The notes beneath the pieces are model-generated. The model was not told where the DNA came from and did not search any database. It saw only the letters and a program-made list of their open reading frames with translations. A stretch of 64,000 bases of DNA from assembly GCF_003545695.1 (NCBI RefSeq), contig NZ_QUZZ01000001.1:1-64000 (forward strand), written 5' to 3'. Positions 34,804 through 44,378 of this stretch are shown here, piece by piece. The stretch is from Taibaiella helva (GTDB lineage Bacteria; Bacteroidota; Bacteroidia; Chitinophagales; Chitinophagaceae). The first letter of the stretch is position 1. Every line of letters starts with the position of its first letter. Position numbers and translations under genes: made by a program.

Positions 34804-35298
34804 ATGACCATTTCCTTTGATCTCGACGATACTTTAATACCAGGCATAAAAAGGTTCCCGACCGAAAGCCGGACGCTGCTGCGAAGGCTTAGCGGCGCAG
34901 AGCCCTTACGGCAAGGTACAATAGCGCTGTGGAAGACCTTGCAACGCGAGGGATACCGCATCGTTATCTATACAACTTCCCTGCGCTGCCGCCGTAAAAT
35001 ATGGTGGACCTTCCTTGTACACGGCATACTGCTGCATACGATCATCAATCAGAAAACACATGAACACAGGCTGGGCCAGAATAGCCGTTTGCATTCCAAA
35101 TACCCGCCTGCATCCGGGATTGATGTGCATATCGACGATTCGGAAGGTGTGGCCAGGGAAGGCTTGCGGCATGGGTTCAGGGTTATTGTACTGGAGGAGC
35201 AACAGGTCGGTTGGCAGGCTTATATCCTGCAGGCCTTACAACAGCGGGCCGTTCAGGCCGCTATGCGTCCCGACCGGCCCGCCGCTCCGGCTCAATAA
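34804..35298 (+). CDS. HAD-superfamily hydrolase-like protein
   Basis: 164 residues. It begins MTISFDLDDTLIPG, the HAD nucleophile motif DxDxT (D6, D8), then GYRIVIYTTS (motif II-like), and VHIDDSEGVAREG (motif IV Asp pair). Phosphatase or related activity is inferred. The last 16 residues are encoded by sequence overlapping a dispersed 28-nt repeat, so the C-terminus may be young. Confidence 0.65.
   Translation: MTISFDLDDTLIPGIKRFPTESRTLLRRLSGAEPLRQGTIALWKTLQREGYRIVIYTTSLRCRRKIWWTFLVHGILLHTIINQKTHEHRLGQNSRLHSKYPPASGIDVHIDDSEGVAREGLRHGFRVIVLEEQQVGWQAYILQALQQRAVQAAMRPDRPAAPAQ
35251..35278 (+). repeat. 28-nt dispersed repeat, copy B
   Basis: Matches 6615-6642 in 26 of 28 positions and lies inside the 3' end of the HAD gene. 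Confidence 0.6.
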
Positions 35299-35326
35299 AA
35301 AAGCGGGGACCATGGTCCCCGCTTTT
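35299..35326. terminator. Bidirectional terminator of the HAD and HU genes
   Basis: 14-bp perfect palindrome AAAAGCGGGGACCA / TGGTCCCCGCTTTT between the convergent genes. Confidence 0.85.
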
Positions 35327-35348
35327 CGCTTCGTTTTGAGCGAAGAAA

Positions 35349-35642
35349 TTATTTTTTGGGTGTTTTTGCGGCAGCGATCTTGGCAGCGAAGTCTTTACCT
35401 GCTTTGAACTTAGGCAGCTTCCTGGCTTTGATCTTAATCACCTCACCAGTTTGAGGGTTGCGACCGTTACGGGCAGAGCGTTGAGATACGGAGAAAGTAC
35501 CGAAGCCAACCAGCGTAACGTTCTCGCCTTTTTTCAGAGAAGCGACTACAGCGTTGGTGAAAGAGTTCAATACTTCATTAGCCTGAACTTTAGTAAGGCC
35601 GGCATCTTTAGCAATTTGCTCGATTAATTCAGCTTTGTTCAT
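35349..35642 (-). CDS. HU-family DNA-binding protein
   Basis: 97 residues: [40 protein letters not shown], the beta-arm [23 protein letters not shown] nucleoid-associated dimer that bends DNA. It has a short Lys/Ala-rich tail (AAKTPKK). The gene is alone. Confidence 0.95.
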   Translation of the reverse strand: MNKAELIEQIAKDAGLTKVQANEVLNSFTNAVVASLKKGENVTLVGFGTFSVSQRSARNGRNPQTGEVIKIKARKLPKFKAGKDFAAKIAAAKTPKK

Positions 35643-35788
35643 AATTCTGATTAAGTTTTTATAATTGAAAAGCGATGTTACAAAAGTTCATTGAAACAAC
35701 AATGGAATTTTTGGAAAATGTGGAAAATTATGTTTTCTCCAAGCCAATCCTGTAGCGGCTTTGAGGCCTTCGACCGGCTGAAAGGCCT

Positions 35789-36616
35789 TTACCACTTGTC
35801 GTTGTCCCATCCAAAAGAGAAGGGGAACACCGCGATGCCGATGGTATAAGTGGGCCTTATTTTGAAGTTGAACTTATAGTAATAGTCGGAATCGCGCAGG
35901 TACTGGTCGCCTGTGCTGTAGTCGTAGATCGTCCTGGAGCCCGCGATTACCATGCCTTTCACCTTCCATTCCACACCGGCAAAAAAGCCGAACTCTGCCT
36001 TTACATAAGGCTTAAGCCCCAGCTTACCGTAGTTCTGCGAACCATCGGCGAGCTGGCCGGTGGCAAAGTAGGGCATAACGCCGGCGCCGGCCCTCACAGT
36101 TACCTTATCCACTTTATTCAGACTGGCTTCGCCACCGAGGATAATATCCACGCCTATCGGCACACCGATAAAAATATCTTTGGCATCGTAAGTAGTGCTG
36201 ACTGCAGGATCGAGCGAAGTATTACCCAGGTTCCAAACACTGCCTACACCATATATGCCTGTGCTCAATGCCAGCATACTGGTGCGGCTGAAATAGGAAA
36301 GCGGGAAATAGACTCCGGCATAGCCGCTGGCCGCCCTGTAATTGAAGGTCATCGAACGGCCGTTACCGGCAATGATCTCGGGGTTGGACGGATCTCTGAA
36401 GCGGTCGCTGATGGTAAGGCCGCCGCCGCCAGAGGTCATACTGTAGCAGAGCTCCATGCGGTGAAACAGGGAAACATCGCGTCCGTCGGCTCTGCGGTTC
36501 AGGTAATTCTGTACGTCGCGGGGCCTGATGGATTGCGCCTGAGTGCTTGCAGACATTGCCGTAAGGAGCACTGCCGGCAGCGCAGTATATAAAAGCTTAG
36601 TAACAAATTTGTTCAT
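35789..36616 (-). CDS. Secreted beta-barrel-like protein
   Basis: 275 residues. Signal peptide ending near ASTQAQS. The remainder is rich in alternating aromatic strands (MTFNYRAASGYAGVYFPLSYF, YYYKFNFKIRPTYTIGIAVFPF) and ends in a Trp after WDNDKW, as in outer-membrane barrels. No family recognised. It is probably cotranscribed with the lipoprotein 20 nt upstream. Confidence 0.65.
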   Translation of the reverse strand: MNKFVTKLLYTALPAVLLTAMSASTQAQSIRPRDVQNYLNRRADGRDVSLFHRMELCYSMTSGGGGLTISDRFRDPSNPEIIAGNGRSMTFNYRAASGYAGVYFPLSYFSRTSMLALSTGIYGVGSVWNLGNTSLDPAVSTTYDAKDIFIGVPIGVDIILGGEASLNKVDKVTVRAGAGVMPYFATGQLADGSQNYGKLGLKPYVKAEFGFFAGVEWKVKGMVIAGSRTIYDYSTGDQYLRDSDYYYKFNFKIRPTYTIGIAVFPFSFGWDNDKW

Positions 36617-36636
36617 AGTAGCCTGTTCTTTTTCGA

Positions 36637-37152
36637 TTATTTATTGACTTTAAAATAGCCTTCTGAAACCTTAATAGTGGTGTCCGGAGAACCGGGAATG
36701 CCTGGTGTCGATTTTAAGGTGGAATAGAAATAGCCTTCGAGCGTCGTGGCTGTATTCATAGTAACTTTTAAGCTACCCGATGCGCCCATGGTAACGACTG
36801 CGGGGATCACCAAGCTCGCGCCGGAAGGTGCGGGCATGGCAAATACCTGCCCCGCTTTGGCGTTGGCCGGAATGGACACCGATATGATCACATCATCCGT
36901 TTGGCCAAGCACATTATAATAAAGCCCGGCTGCATCGGCAACCTTGATTTGTTCGGCCAGCCAGGGTTTACCATCTATTTTGGCCGACATGGGCGCCGAG
37001 CCTTTCCAGTTAAAGCCTACACCGGCGCCATTGCCGCTGCCGGGTACTCCATTAGTCTGACTCTCTTCTACCTTAACATCATATTGCTTGTTGCAGGCGC
37101 CCACGCTCAAAAGGGTGACCAGGCTCGCAGTTGCGATTAATGAAATTTTCAT
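36637..37152 (-). CDS. Hypothetical lipoprotein
   Basis: 171 residues. Lipoprotein signal with C20 (SVGAC). The mature part has AKIDGKPWLAEQIKVAD, a start seen in many small Bacteroidota beta-sandwich lipoproteins, and a Gly/Ser/Pro linker. No function known. It is first gene of a two-gene operon with the barrel-like protein. Confidence 0.7.
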   Translation of the reverse strand: MKISLIATASLVTLLSVGACNKQYDVKVEESQTNGVPGSGNGAGVGFNWKGSAPMSAKIDGKPWLAEQIKVADAAGLYYNVLGQTDDVIISVSIPANAKAGQVFAMPAPSGASLVIPAVVTMGASGSLKVTMNTATTLEGYFYSTLKSTPGIPGSPDTTIKVSEGYFKVNK

Positions 37153-37328
37153 ATTTGAATATTTTACGCCGCCAAAATAATTCTTTTTTCAATATTTTTA
37201 ACTTTTTACGATTAACTATTTTCCACACATCTTTTGTCAAATGATCGCTGCGATACTTTAAGGGTATACAGGACGGAGTATGATGAACATTGACCTTCGA
37301 GATGAGACTTGAACCCACCCATAAAAAA

Positions 37329-37354
37329 ACGGCAGGTCGTCATTGACCTGCCGT
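37329..37354 (-). terminator. Terminator of the proline dehydrogenase gene
   Basis: 10-bp stem ACGGCAGGTC / GACCTGCCGT, then T7 on the minus strand. Confidence 0.8.
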
Positions 37355-37377
37355 ACTTCCTATAATCTACGCTGTGC

Positions 37378-38544
37378 TCACAGTCCTCTTCTGCTCATTT
37401 CTTTTTTGATCAGGCCCAGCTCCCGACCCGTCTGGCCGGCTACTGAAGTGTTTTCCTGCGCGCGGCGCATCAGGTAAGGGATCACATCTTTCACGGGGCC
37501 GTAGGGCAGGTATTTGGAAACATTGTAGCCGGCATCGGCCAGGTTGAAGGTAATGTTGTCGCTCATGCCATAGAGCTGCGAGAGATAAATATGGTTGTTG
37601 CCGGGCTGCAAGCCTTTCTGCCGGATGATCTCCGTTGCCTTGTAGCAGCTCTGCTCATTGTGTGTTCCGATAAACAGGGCAATGCTGTCCAGGTGGTCCA
37701 GGCAATAGGCTACACCGAGGTCGTAATCGCGGTCGGTACTGGCCTTGTCGGGCTGTATGGGTGAAGGATAGCCTTTTTCTTCGGCCCGGGCACGCTCCTT
37801 TTCCATATAGGCGCCGCGTACCAGCTTGGCGCCGAGGATATAGCCACGGGCCATTGCTTTCCGGTGGGAGGCTTCAAGGAAGATAAGCCGGTCGTGGCGG
37901 TACATCTGGAAGGTATTGAAGATCACGATCGAGCCCTTGTTATATTTCTCCATCATGGCATCGGCAAGATCGTCTACCGGCTGTTGTATCCAGCTTTCTT
38001 CGGCATCGATCAGGATCATATTGCGGCAGCGCGCGGCGGTGGCACAGATGCGGTCGATGCGGTCCTGCACCCGCTTCCATTCTTCCTGCTCGGCGGCCGA
38101 TAAGGCTGCGCCTTCATGTATCTTTTCCAGCAGGCCGAAACGGGCAAAGCCGGTAATTTTTATGGGAATAAAGGGTATATTCTTCTGGGTGGCCGCGTAT
38201 TCGATCGCTTTGACGAATTCGGGAACCGCGTGGTCAAATTCGGCTTCTTCTTCCTTGCCTTCCACACTGTAATCCAGCGCCACGCCTACATTATAGCGGC
38301 CCAGTATGGCCGAGGTCTGCGCGGCCTCTTCGATCGTCTCTCCTCCGCAAAACTGCTGGAAGATCGTTTTCTTGATCATGCTTTTTATCGGCAGGTTCCA
38401 GCTCATAGCCAGCTGCGTCAGCCTCATTCCTGTTTTGGAGAGAAAGGGTGAGCTCATGGAGGAAAAGAGGAAATGAGCCCGCTTCAGTTCCTTATCGCTC
38501 CGGTAACGGAAGGCGATCTCTGTATTATCGAAGGATAATGGCAT
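37378..38544 (-). CDS. Proline dehydrogenase
   Basis: 388 residues, a monofunctional FAD-dependent enzyme that oxidises proline to P5C. Motifs of the TIM barrel: FIPIKITGFARFG, NMILIDAEESWIQ, VIFNTFQMYRHDRL, LGAKLVRGAYMEKERARA, ALFIGTHNEQSCYKA, NVSKYLPYGPVKDVIPYLMRRA. The linked P5C dehydrogenase domain or gene is not present here. Its own promoter and terminator are visible. Confidence 0.93.
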   Translation of the reverse strand: MPLSFDNTEIAFRYRSDKELKRAHFLFSSMSSPFLSKTGMRLTQLAMSWNLPIKSMIKKTIFQQFCGGETIEEAAQTSAILGRYNVGVALDYSVEGKEEEAEFDHAVPEFVKAIEYAATQKNIPFIPIKITGFARFGLLEKIHEGAALSAAEQEEWKRVQDRIDRICATAARCRNMILIDAEESWIQQPVDDLADAMMEKYNKGSIVIFNTFQMYRHDRLIFLEASHRKAMARGYILGAKLVRGAYMEKERARAEEKGYPSPIQPDKASTDRDYDLGVAYCLDHLDSIALFIGTHNEQSCYKATEIIRQKGLQPGNNHIYLSQLYGMSDNITFNLADAGYNVSKYLPYGPVKDVIPYLMRRAQENTSVAGQTGRELGLIKKEMSRRGL

Positions 38545-38569
38545 AGAATAGAAAAGAAAAAATTGTTGG

Positions 38570-38577
38570 CAAAGATA
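38570..38577 (-). promoter_or_regulatory. -7 element of proline dehydrogenase
   Basis: TATCTTTG, full TAnnTTTG match, 25 nt before the ATG. Confidence 0.6.
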
Positions 38578-38602
38578 GGATGGATTGGATAGTTTTTAGC
38601 CA

Positions 38603-38643
38603 AAAAAGAAGTTCTGCGGCCAAAGGCCGCAGAACTTCTTTTT
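38603..38643 (-). terminator. Terminator of the M16 peptidase gene
   Basis: 19-bp stem (AAGTTCTGCGGCC and complement) with an AAA loop and T-rich tail, 18 nt past the stop. Confidence 0.85.
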
Positions 38644-38661
38644 ACTCTGGCAGGAGGCATT

Positions 38662-41529
38662 TTATTTTCCGCCCTTCGCTTTGGTGTCTTTAGCGGGTTC
38701 AATCTTTTCAGGGTACAGCACACCTACGAGGCTGCTTCCGCTAAACATCTTACCAGCCGTGCCTTTGATGTCGGCAGCAGTCACTTTGGCCAGCTCTTTA
38801 TCGTAGTTAAGGAAGAAATCCTTGCTGAAATCCCAGAACAGGATCCTTTCCAGCTGATCGTTCCAGTAGCCGTTTGTCTTCAGGCTTTCCTTACGCTTCT
38901 CCGTAATGGCCAGCTTTACTTTATCCAGGTCTTTCTGCTCGGGGCCTTTGGTACGGATATCGTTTATTTCTTCATCTGCTTTTTTCACGATGGGCTCCAC
39001 ATTTTCGGGACCGCAGGGGAAACCGCCCTGTATGGTAAAGTGAGGATAAGGGAAGCGGGACATGTCGCCGTTCATACCACCACTATACATTGCGCCCATC
39101 TGCTCCCTGATCTGCTCCAGCACTTTGATGGTCAGTATTTGTCCCACCATATCGGCCTGCAGATCGAGGCTTTCGGTATAAGGCGCCTCGGCATTGTACA
39201 TCGTCATTACAAGACTTTTTTGTTCCTGGCCTTTTTTGAAGTCCAGGCGGTTGCTGCCGGCAATAGGGCGAAGGCCGTTATCCTTGAACGCAGGCCTGGT
39301 GCCTTTAGCCGGCAGGCTCGCAATGTATTTTTCCAGTAGAGGCTTCAGTGTATTTTCATCTACGTTGCCCACGATGAAGAAATGAAAACCGTCGGCATTG
39401 CTGAATTCATTTTTGTAGATATCGAGACAACGGTCGGCATTGATCTTTTCCAGGTCGGCAGCTGTAGGTACTGCTATCGGGCGGCGGGGATCGTTATGGT
39501 ATACGAATTTGATCACGCTGTCGATAAAGGCGACCTGGGGATTGCTACCCAGGAACTGCACCTGCATCTTCATGGTGCTGAGGAAGCCGGTAAAGAGACC
39601 ATCATCTTTGCGGGGCTCGGTAAGCTGCAGATAAGTGAGCTGCATCAATGATTCCAGGTCCTTCACAGAAGATTTGCCTTTCAGCTCGGAAGAAACTTCA
39701 CCCATGGCAGGGGTCAGCTCCAGGGTCTTTCCGGAAAGGAAATCAGTAAGTGCAGTAGGTGTGAATTGTCCATAGCCCATGGATTCGATCACCTGGGACA
39801 GGAACTGGGTGTTGGATTTGTCTTCGGGGCCGTAATTGCTGCTGCCGCCTTTTTTCACGGCAGTCATTACGATCTCGTCGCTTTTGAAATCGGTCTTCTT
39901 CACTGTTACTTTCACGCCATTGCTCAGGGTATAGGTGGTAACGCCCAATTCTTTATCGGCAACTTCACCTGTGATCTTTCCGGCAACAGGCTCTTTGTCC
40001 AGCAATTGCTTGGCCACCACCTTCTCAGCATTGGCAGTTACTTTCTGCGACAGCGCAGCATCCACCATCTCTTTCAGCTCCATGTCGGTAGGCAGCTTCA
40101 TCTGCTTGCTATCGGGGCCGGTAATGAAGGTGAAATATTCGCCGGTGTTCTCTTTAGACAGCCATTTTTTGGACTGGGCATTCACCTCCTCTATCGTAAT
40201 GCCGGGGAGCAGGTCCTGGTAGTAACGGTACTCATTTTCAATGCCGGGAATGGGTTCCTGATCAGTGAAGTTGCGCACATATTCATCTATCAGACGCCCC
40301 GATTCGGTAGTATTCCTTTCATTGTATTGTTTTTCGACATTGCTGAGCATCTGCTTTTTAACGATCTCCAGCTCGGAGGCGGTAAAGCCGAAGTCCCTTG
40401 CTTTAACCAGCTCGGCAATCGAAGTATTCACTGCCGTTTCCATACTGCCGGTCGGGATCGCGATCATACCGAAGCTTTCTTCGTTACGGATAAAGTTTTC
40501 CATATCTGCACCGGCAATGGCAAAAGGAGGGTTGGCGCTTTGGGTCAGCTCCTGGTACCTGCGGTTCAGCATGGAAGTGAACAGGTTCTTTACGATATCT
40601 TCACGGTAATCGCCTATGGTCACTTGCTTCTTAACTTTATGCGAAGAGAATACCAGCTGAAAACGATAGTTAGTGGCCTCTTTGTCGGTAATTACCATGG
40701 CGGCAGACTGCGTATAGGCAGGCAGGCCGTAATCTTTACGCGGCCTGGGCTGTGCGGGATTCTTCAACCCGGCGAAATGCTTTTTGATCAGCGCTTCGGC
40801 CTGGTCTACCGTAATATCGCCTACTACGGCAACGGCCATCAGGTTGGGGCGGTACCAGTCACGGTAGAAAGAACGGATCGTTTCCGGCTTAAAGGTTTTA
40901 AGAATATCATCTTTACCGATAGGCAGACGATTGGCATATTGTGAGCCGGCAAACAGCTTGGGCAGGAATTTCTTTGCCATGCGATCCTCGGCGCCTTTGC
41001 CCGAGCGGCTTTCTTCCAGCACGATGCCACGCTCTTCATTAATGTCCTGTTCGGTAAGGTTAGCATTGTGCGCCCAGTCTTCTATTACCTGGAAACCGCT
41101 TTCGAGGTTGCCGGGCTTGTCGGTGGGGATGGGCAGGATGTACACCGTATGGTCAAAGCCGGTCTCGGCATTCAGGTCCGCACCGAATTCCACACCGATC
41201 GATTGCAGGAAGTCGACCAGCTTATTTTTAGGGTAGTTTTTCGTTCCGTTGAAGTTCATGTGCTCCATGAAGTGCGCCAGACCTTGCTGATCGTCGTTCT
41301 CCAGTATAGAACCCGCATCAACCACCAGGCGAAGCTCTACCTTCTTTTCCGGCTTGCTGTTGGGGCGTATGTAATAGGTAAGGCCGTTGGGCAGCTTGCC
41401 CATCTTCACTTTGGGATCAACAGGCAACTTGGCATCCGTTTTCGTCTGGGCCAGGGTTACCAGGGGGCTAAGGGTAGTGCCTGCGATGAAACAGGCCAAA
41501 GCCACACTGGAAAAGGTTTTTCTAAGCAT
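38662..41529 (-). CDS. M16 (pitrilysin-type) zinc peptidase
   Basis: 955 residues from MLRKTFSSVALACFIAGTTL, a signal peptide ending near TLAQ. The inverted zinc motif is HFMEH (H86, H90), with the third ligand Glu in NEERGIVLEES. Two catalytic-like halves follow, as in pitrilysins of about 950 residues. It is probably periplasmic or outer-membrane associated. A -7 element at 41554 lies inside the longer open frame (to 41613), so that start is excluded. Confidence 0.92.
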   Translation of the reverse strand: MLRKTFSSVALACFIAGTTLSPLVTLAQTKTDAKLPVDPKVKMGKLPNGLTYYIRPNSKPEKKVELRLVVDAGSILENDDQQGLAHFMEHMNFNGTKNYPKNKLVDFLQSIGVEFGADLNAETGFDHTVYILPIPTDKPGNLESGFQVIEDWAHNANLTEQDINEERGIVLEESRSGKGAEDRMAKKFLPKLFAGSQYANRLPIGKDDILKTFKPETIRSFYRDWYRPNLMAVAVVGDITVDQAEALIKKHFAGLKNPAQPRPRKDYGLPAYTQSAAMVITDKEATNYRFQLVFSSHKVKKQVTIGDYREDIVKNLFTSMLNRRYQELTQSANPPFAIAGADMENFIRNEESFGMIAIPTGSMETAVNTSIAELVKARDFGFTASELEIVKKQMLSNVEKQYNERNTTESGRLIDEYVRNFTDQEPIPGIENEYRYYQDLLPGITIEEVNAQSKKWLSKENTGEYFTFITGPDSKQMKLPTDMELKEMVDAALSQKVTANAEKVVAKQLLDKEPVAGKITGEVADKELGVTTYTLSNGVKVTVKKTDFKSDEIVMTAVKKGGSSNYGPEDKSNTQFLSQVIESMGYGQFTPTALTDFLSGKTLELTPAMGEVSSELKGKSSVKDLESLMQLTYLQLTEPRKDDGLFTGFLSTMKMQVQFLGSNPQVAFIDSVIKFVYHNDPRRPIAVPTAADLEKINADRCLDIYKNEFSNADGFHFFIVGNVDENTLKPLLEKYIASLPAKGTRPAFKDNGLRPIAGSNRLDFKKGQEQKSLVMTMYNAEAPYTESLDLQADMVGQILTIKVLEQIREQMGAMYSGGMNGDMSRFPYPHFTIQGGFPCGPENVEPIVKKADEEINDIRTKGPEQKDLDKVKLAITEKRKESLKTNGYWNDQLERILFWDFSKDFFLNYDKELAKVTAADIKGTAGKMFSGSSLVGVLYPEKIEPAKDTKAKGGK

Positions 41530-41553
41530 AAAAAGGGAGTTAATGAATAAATG

Positions 41554-41561
41554 CAAAATTA
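41554..41561 (-). promoter_or_regulatory. -7 element of the M16 peptidase
   Basis: TAATTTTG, full TAnnTTTG match, 24 nt before the chosen start. Confidence 0.6.
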
Positions 41562-41738
41562 GAATATCGGGATCGCAGGCAATTATTTTTCTGCTAATTA
41601 ATGTTAAGCTCAAAATCCGGTTGCCCGTCCTGATATAAACCCCGTAAAGATATTAAAGACCAGGCATGCTATTATAACCCTTACAGGGTCATTTTTTGGA
41701 AATACCGGTTTCCGGAAGACAGGCTGGTATTGGCGATG

Positions 41739-42716
41739 CTAATGCCGTTTCCGGAAAGCCGCTGCTATCCTTTCAAAAGTATCTTCCAGGTCGCGGTATT
41801 GAAAATCGGGAAATTGACGGAGGAACTTTCCGTTGTCGTAATAGTAGCGGGTTTGCGCGGTACGTGCCGAGGCTTTGCTTATCGTGATCTCTTTCCCGGC
41901 CAGCCTGCTTTTCAGCACTTCGGCGCGCCATACGATCTCCGACATCCAGGGAGTCGCTTCTTTAAAAGGCGGTTTCCGTTTAAGCGCTCTGGCCAGGCCG
42001 GTAAATATTTCTTTATAGGAAAAATTGCCGTTGCTGATAATGAACCGCTCTTCGCTGATGCCGCTGTTCATAAGCCTTACCATGGCTGCTGCCACATCTT
42101 TTACATCGACCCAGGAATTGACGCCGCGGGTAAACCAGGGAAATTCGTCGTACACGATCTGCACCAGGCGGGCCGAGCCTTTGGACCAGTCGCCCTCTCC
42201 CAGGATAATGCCGGGATTCAGGATCACCGCATTCAGGCCTTCGGCCATGGCGCGCCAGACTTCCATTTCAGCCAGGTATTTGCTTTCAGCATAAGCGGAG
42301 TTATTCTTGCGCTCCTCCCAGTGCGTATCTTCCGAAATCAGTGCGGGCTCGCCGTTCACAGCGGCTGCGCGGCCCAGGGCGGCTACCGAGCTCACGTGGA
42401 CCAGCTTCTGTATGCCGGCTTCCAGGGCGGCATTCACCAGGTTGGCTGTACCGGCTGCATTTTCCTGTATCATCCGCCCGCTTTTTGCCGGGTCGAACGA
42501 CACGATAGCGGCACAGTGATACACATGTGTCACATCACGCAAAGCCTCTTCCACGGCGAAGACATCGAGCAGGTCGCAGGACATCCAGTCCAGATGTGCA
42601 AAGCCGAAGTCTGGCTTCCGGCTGTGATAAAGCCCCCTTACGGGTACCGGCTGCTGTGCCAATACCTGGAGTAAATGCTGGCCTAAAAACCCGCTGGCGC
42701 CTGTAACAAGTATCAA
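41739..42716 (-). CDS. NAD-dependent epimerase / extended SDR
   Basis: 325 residues. Glycine motif TGASGFLGQHLL, HCAAIVSFD, active Tyr and Lys in AYAESKYLAE (YxxxK), then NPGIILGEGDW. Extended SDR enzymes act on nucleotide sugars or dihydroflavonol-like substrates; the specific substrate is not clear. It is adjacent to but not clearly in an operon with pheS. Confidence 0.85.
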   Translation of the reverse strand: MILVTGASGFLGQHLLQVLAQQPVPVRGLYHSRKPDFGFAHLDWMSCDLLDVFAVEEALRDVTHVYHCAAIVSFDPAKSGRMIQENAAGTANLVNAALEAGIQKLVHVSSVAALGRAAAVNGEPALISEDTHWEERKNNSAYAESKYLAEMEVWRAMAEGLNAVILNPGIILGEGDWSKGSARLVQIVYDEFPWFTRGVNSWVDVKDVAAAMVRLMNSGISEERFIISNGNFSYKEIFTGLARALKRKPPFKEATPWMSEIVWRAEVLKSRLAGKEITISKASARTAQTRYYYDNGKFLRQFPDFQYRDLEDTFERIAAAFRKRH

Positions 42717-42774
42717 GAAAGGTCTGTTTGCTGTGTACCGGAGCCCGGTAAAGTTTGTGATCTATTTCGTAAAA

Positions 42775-42805
42775 ACGGGTCGTCGAATGGTTATCGACGA
42801 CCCGT
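42775..42805 (-). terminator. pheS terminator
   Basis: 12-bp stem ACGGGTCGTCGA / TCGACGACCCGT, then T5 on the minus strand. Confidence 0.85.
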
Positions 42806-42811
42806 ATGCAT

Positions 42812-43840
42812 TTAAGTATTTGCCTGGAATTGCCGCAGGAACCGTACATCGTTCTGTGAGTACAGGCGCAGGTCGTTGACCTGGTAACGGATCTGCGTGA
42901 TCCGTTCCACACCCATACCAAAAGCAAAGCCGCTATACTTTTCCGGATCGATATTAAAATTGCGGAGCAGGTCGGGATGTACCATGCCGCAGCCCAGTAT
43001 CTCTACCCAGCCGGTATGCTTGCACAGGCTGCAGCCACTGCCGCCGCAGACGGTACAGCTGATGTCCATTTCGGCGCTGGGCTCCGTAAAAGGGAAATAA
43101 GAAGGACGGAACCGTACCCGGGTCCCCTCGCCGAACATTTCGGTAACAAAGGCATAAAGGGTTTGCTTCAGGTCGGCGAAGGAAACATGCTCATCAATAT
43201 ACAGTCCTTCACACTGGTGAAAGAAGCAATGCGCCCGGGCGCTGATCGTTTCGTTGCGGTAAACACGGCCGGGGCAGATCACTCTTACCGGAAGCTTACC
43301 TTCTTCCAATACCCTGGCCTGAACGGAAGAGGTATGGGTGCGGAGCAGCCAGTCGGGATTCTGAGCTACGTAAAAAGTATCCTGCATATCCCTGGCTGTA
43401 TGATCGGCAGGCATATTCAGCGAAGTGAAGTTGTGCCAGTCGTCTTCGATCTCAGGCCCTTCCGCAACGCCGAAACCGAGCTTGCCGAAGATCTCTATGA
43501 TCTTATTTTCCACGATCCGGAGCGGATGGCGGGTGCCCAGCGGTATATCTGTTCCCGGCAGGGACAGATCGGCGGCCTGCGTGCCGCCTGCCTGATCTTC
43601 CTGCAAATGGCTGAAGCTTTCGTAATGGCCTTCTGCCAGCTGCTTAAAGGCATTGAGCAATTGTCCCGCTTCCTTTTTCTGATCGGCGGGTACGTCTTTC
43701 ATCCCTGTCATCACCTCTTTCACAAGGCCCTTAGTACCTAAGAATTTGATACGGTAAGCCTCCAGCTCTTCTTTCGTGGCCGGAACAATGCCCTTGATCT
43801 CCTGGGTTAACGCCTCGATACGCGTTTTCAACGATTCCAT
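42812..43840 (-). CDS. pheS: Phenylalanine-tRNA ligase subunit alpha
   Basis: 342 residues from MESLKTRIEALTQEI. The N-terminal coiled coil binds tRNA; the class II core has HPLRIVENKIIEIF, GPEIEDDWHNFTSLNMPADH, RTHTSSVQARVLEE, RVYRNETISARAHCFFHQCEG and GCGMVHP. A Cys cluster CTVCGGSGCSLC is visible. The -7 element is 7 nt upstream of this ATG, which rules out the 43900 start. pheT is not adjacent. Confidence 0.96.
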   Translation of the reverse strand: MESLKTRIEALTQEIKGIVPATKEELEAYRIKFLGTKGLVKEVMTGMKDVPADQKKEAGQLLNAFKQLAEGHYESFSHLQEDQAGGTQAADLSLPGTDIPLGTRHPLRIVENKIIEIFGKLGFGVAEGPEIEDDWHNFTSLNMPADHTARDMQDTFYVAQNPDWLLRTHTSSVQARVLEEGKLPVRVICPGRVYRNETISARAHCFFHQCEGLYIDEHVSFADLKQTLYAFVTEMFGEGTRVRFRPSYFPFTEPSAEMDISCTVCGGSGCSLCKHTGWVEILGCGMVHPDLLRNFNIDPEKYSGFAFGMGVERITQIRYQVNDLRLYSQNDVRFLRQFQANT

Positions 43841-43847
43841 AAGGGGG

Positions 43848-43855
43848 CAAAGATA
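43848..43855 (-). promoter_or_regulatory. -7 element of pheS
   Basis: TATCTTTG, full TAnnTTTG match, 7 nt before the ATG; a nearly leaderless transcript is expected. Confidence 0.6.
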
Positions 43856-43906
43856 AGCTTCCGGCGGGATAAGAGAAAGACCGGGCCAAAATAGCACCAA
43901 GGTAGT

Positions 43907-44230
43907 TTAATTGGGGATACGGAACTCCTGGCGGGCCACCTGCTTGCGCTTCAGCTCCTGGTATTTTTTTCGTGCCATATGCCACATCAGCAAAGCGAAG
44001 AAAAAGAAGCCAGCAATGAATTTGAGCCAGGTGAATAAAAAACTGCTGCTGCTTACGGCATCGGAGAGCGTGGAGAAGGAAAGCAATCCCTTAAACGCCA
44101 GCTTGAAAGCGGCGACCAGGACCGGAACAATAGTACCCCATACCAGGGCGGTAAGCACTACATAGCGCCATCTTCCCCTGCTGCGCCTTGTTTCCCATTC
44201 ATAAATATATTTCTCTTCGCGGGACAGCAT
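43907..44230 (-). CDS. Two-span membrane protein
   Basis: 107 residues, with spans near 23-48 and 64-84, basic loops (RRSRGRWR, RKKYQELKRKQ) and a short cytosolic tail. It is upstream of pheS on the same strand, 51 nt before the pheS -7 element. No family recognised. Confidence 0.6.
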   Translation of the reverse strand: MLSREEKYIYEWETRRSRGRWRYVVLTALVWGTIVPVLVAAFKLAFKGLLSFSTLSDAVSSSSFLFTWLKFIAGFFFFALLMWHMARKKYQELKRKQVARQEFRIPN

Positions 44231-44378
44231 GAACTCCTAATTTGTCAAACGCCTGGCAACGGGCGTCTAAAAGAATAATGATCGGAAAGCCCTTTTGTTT
44301 AAATTTTAAAAAGATAAATTTATAGCGCTACAGCAAATCAATAAACCCGCAAATTTAGTTCATTTTTCTCCGCAAAAA

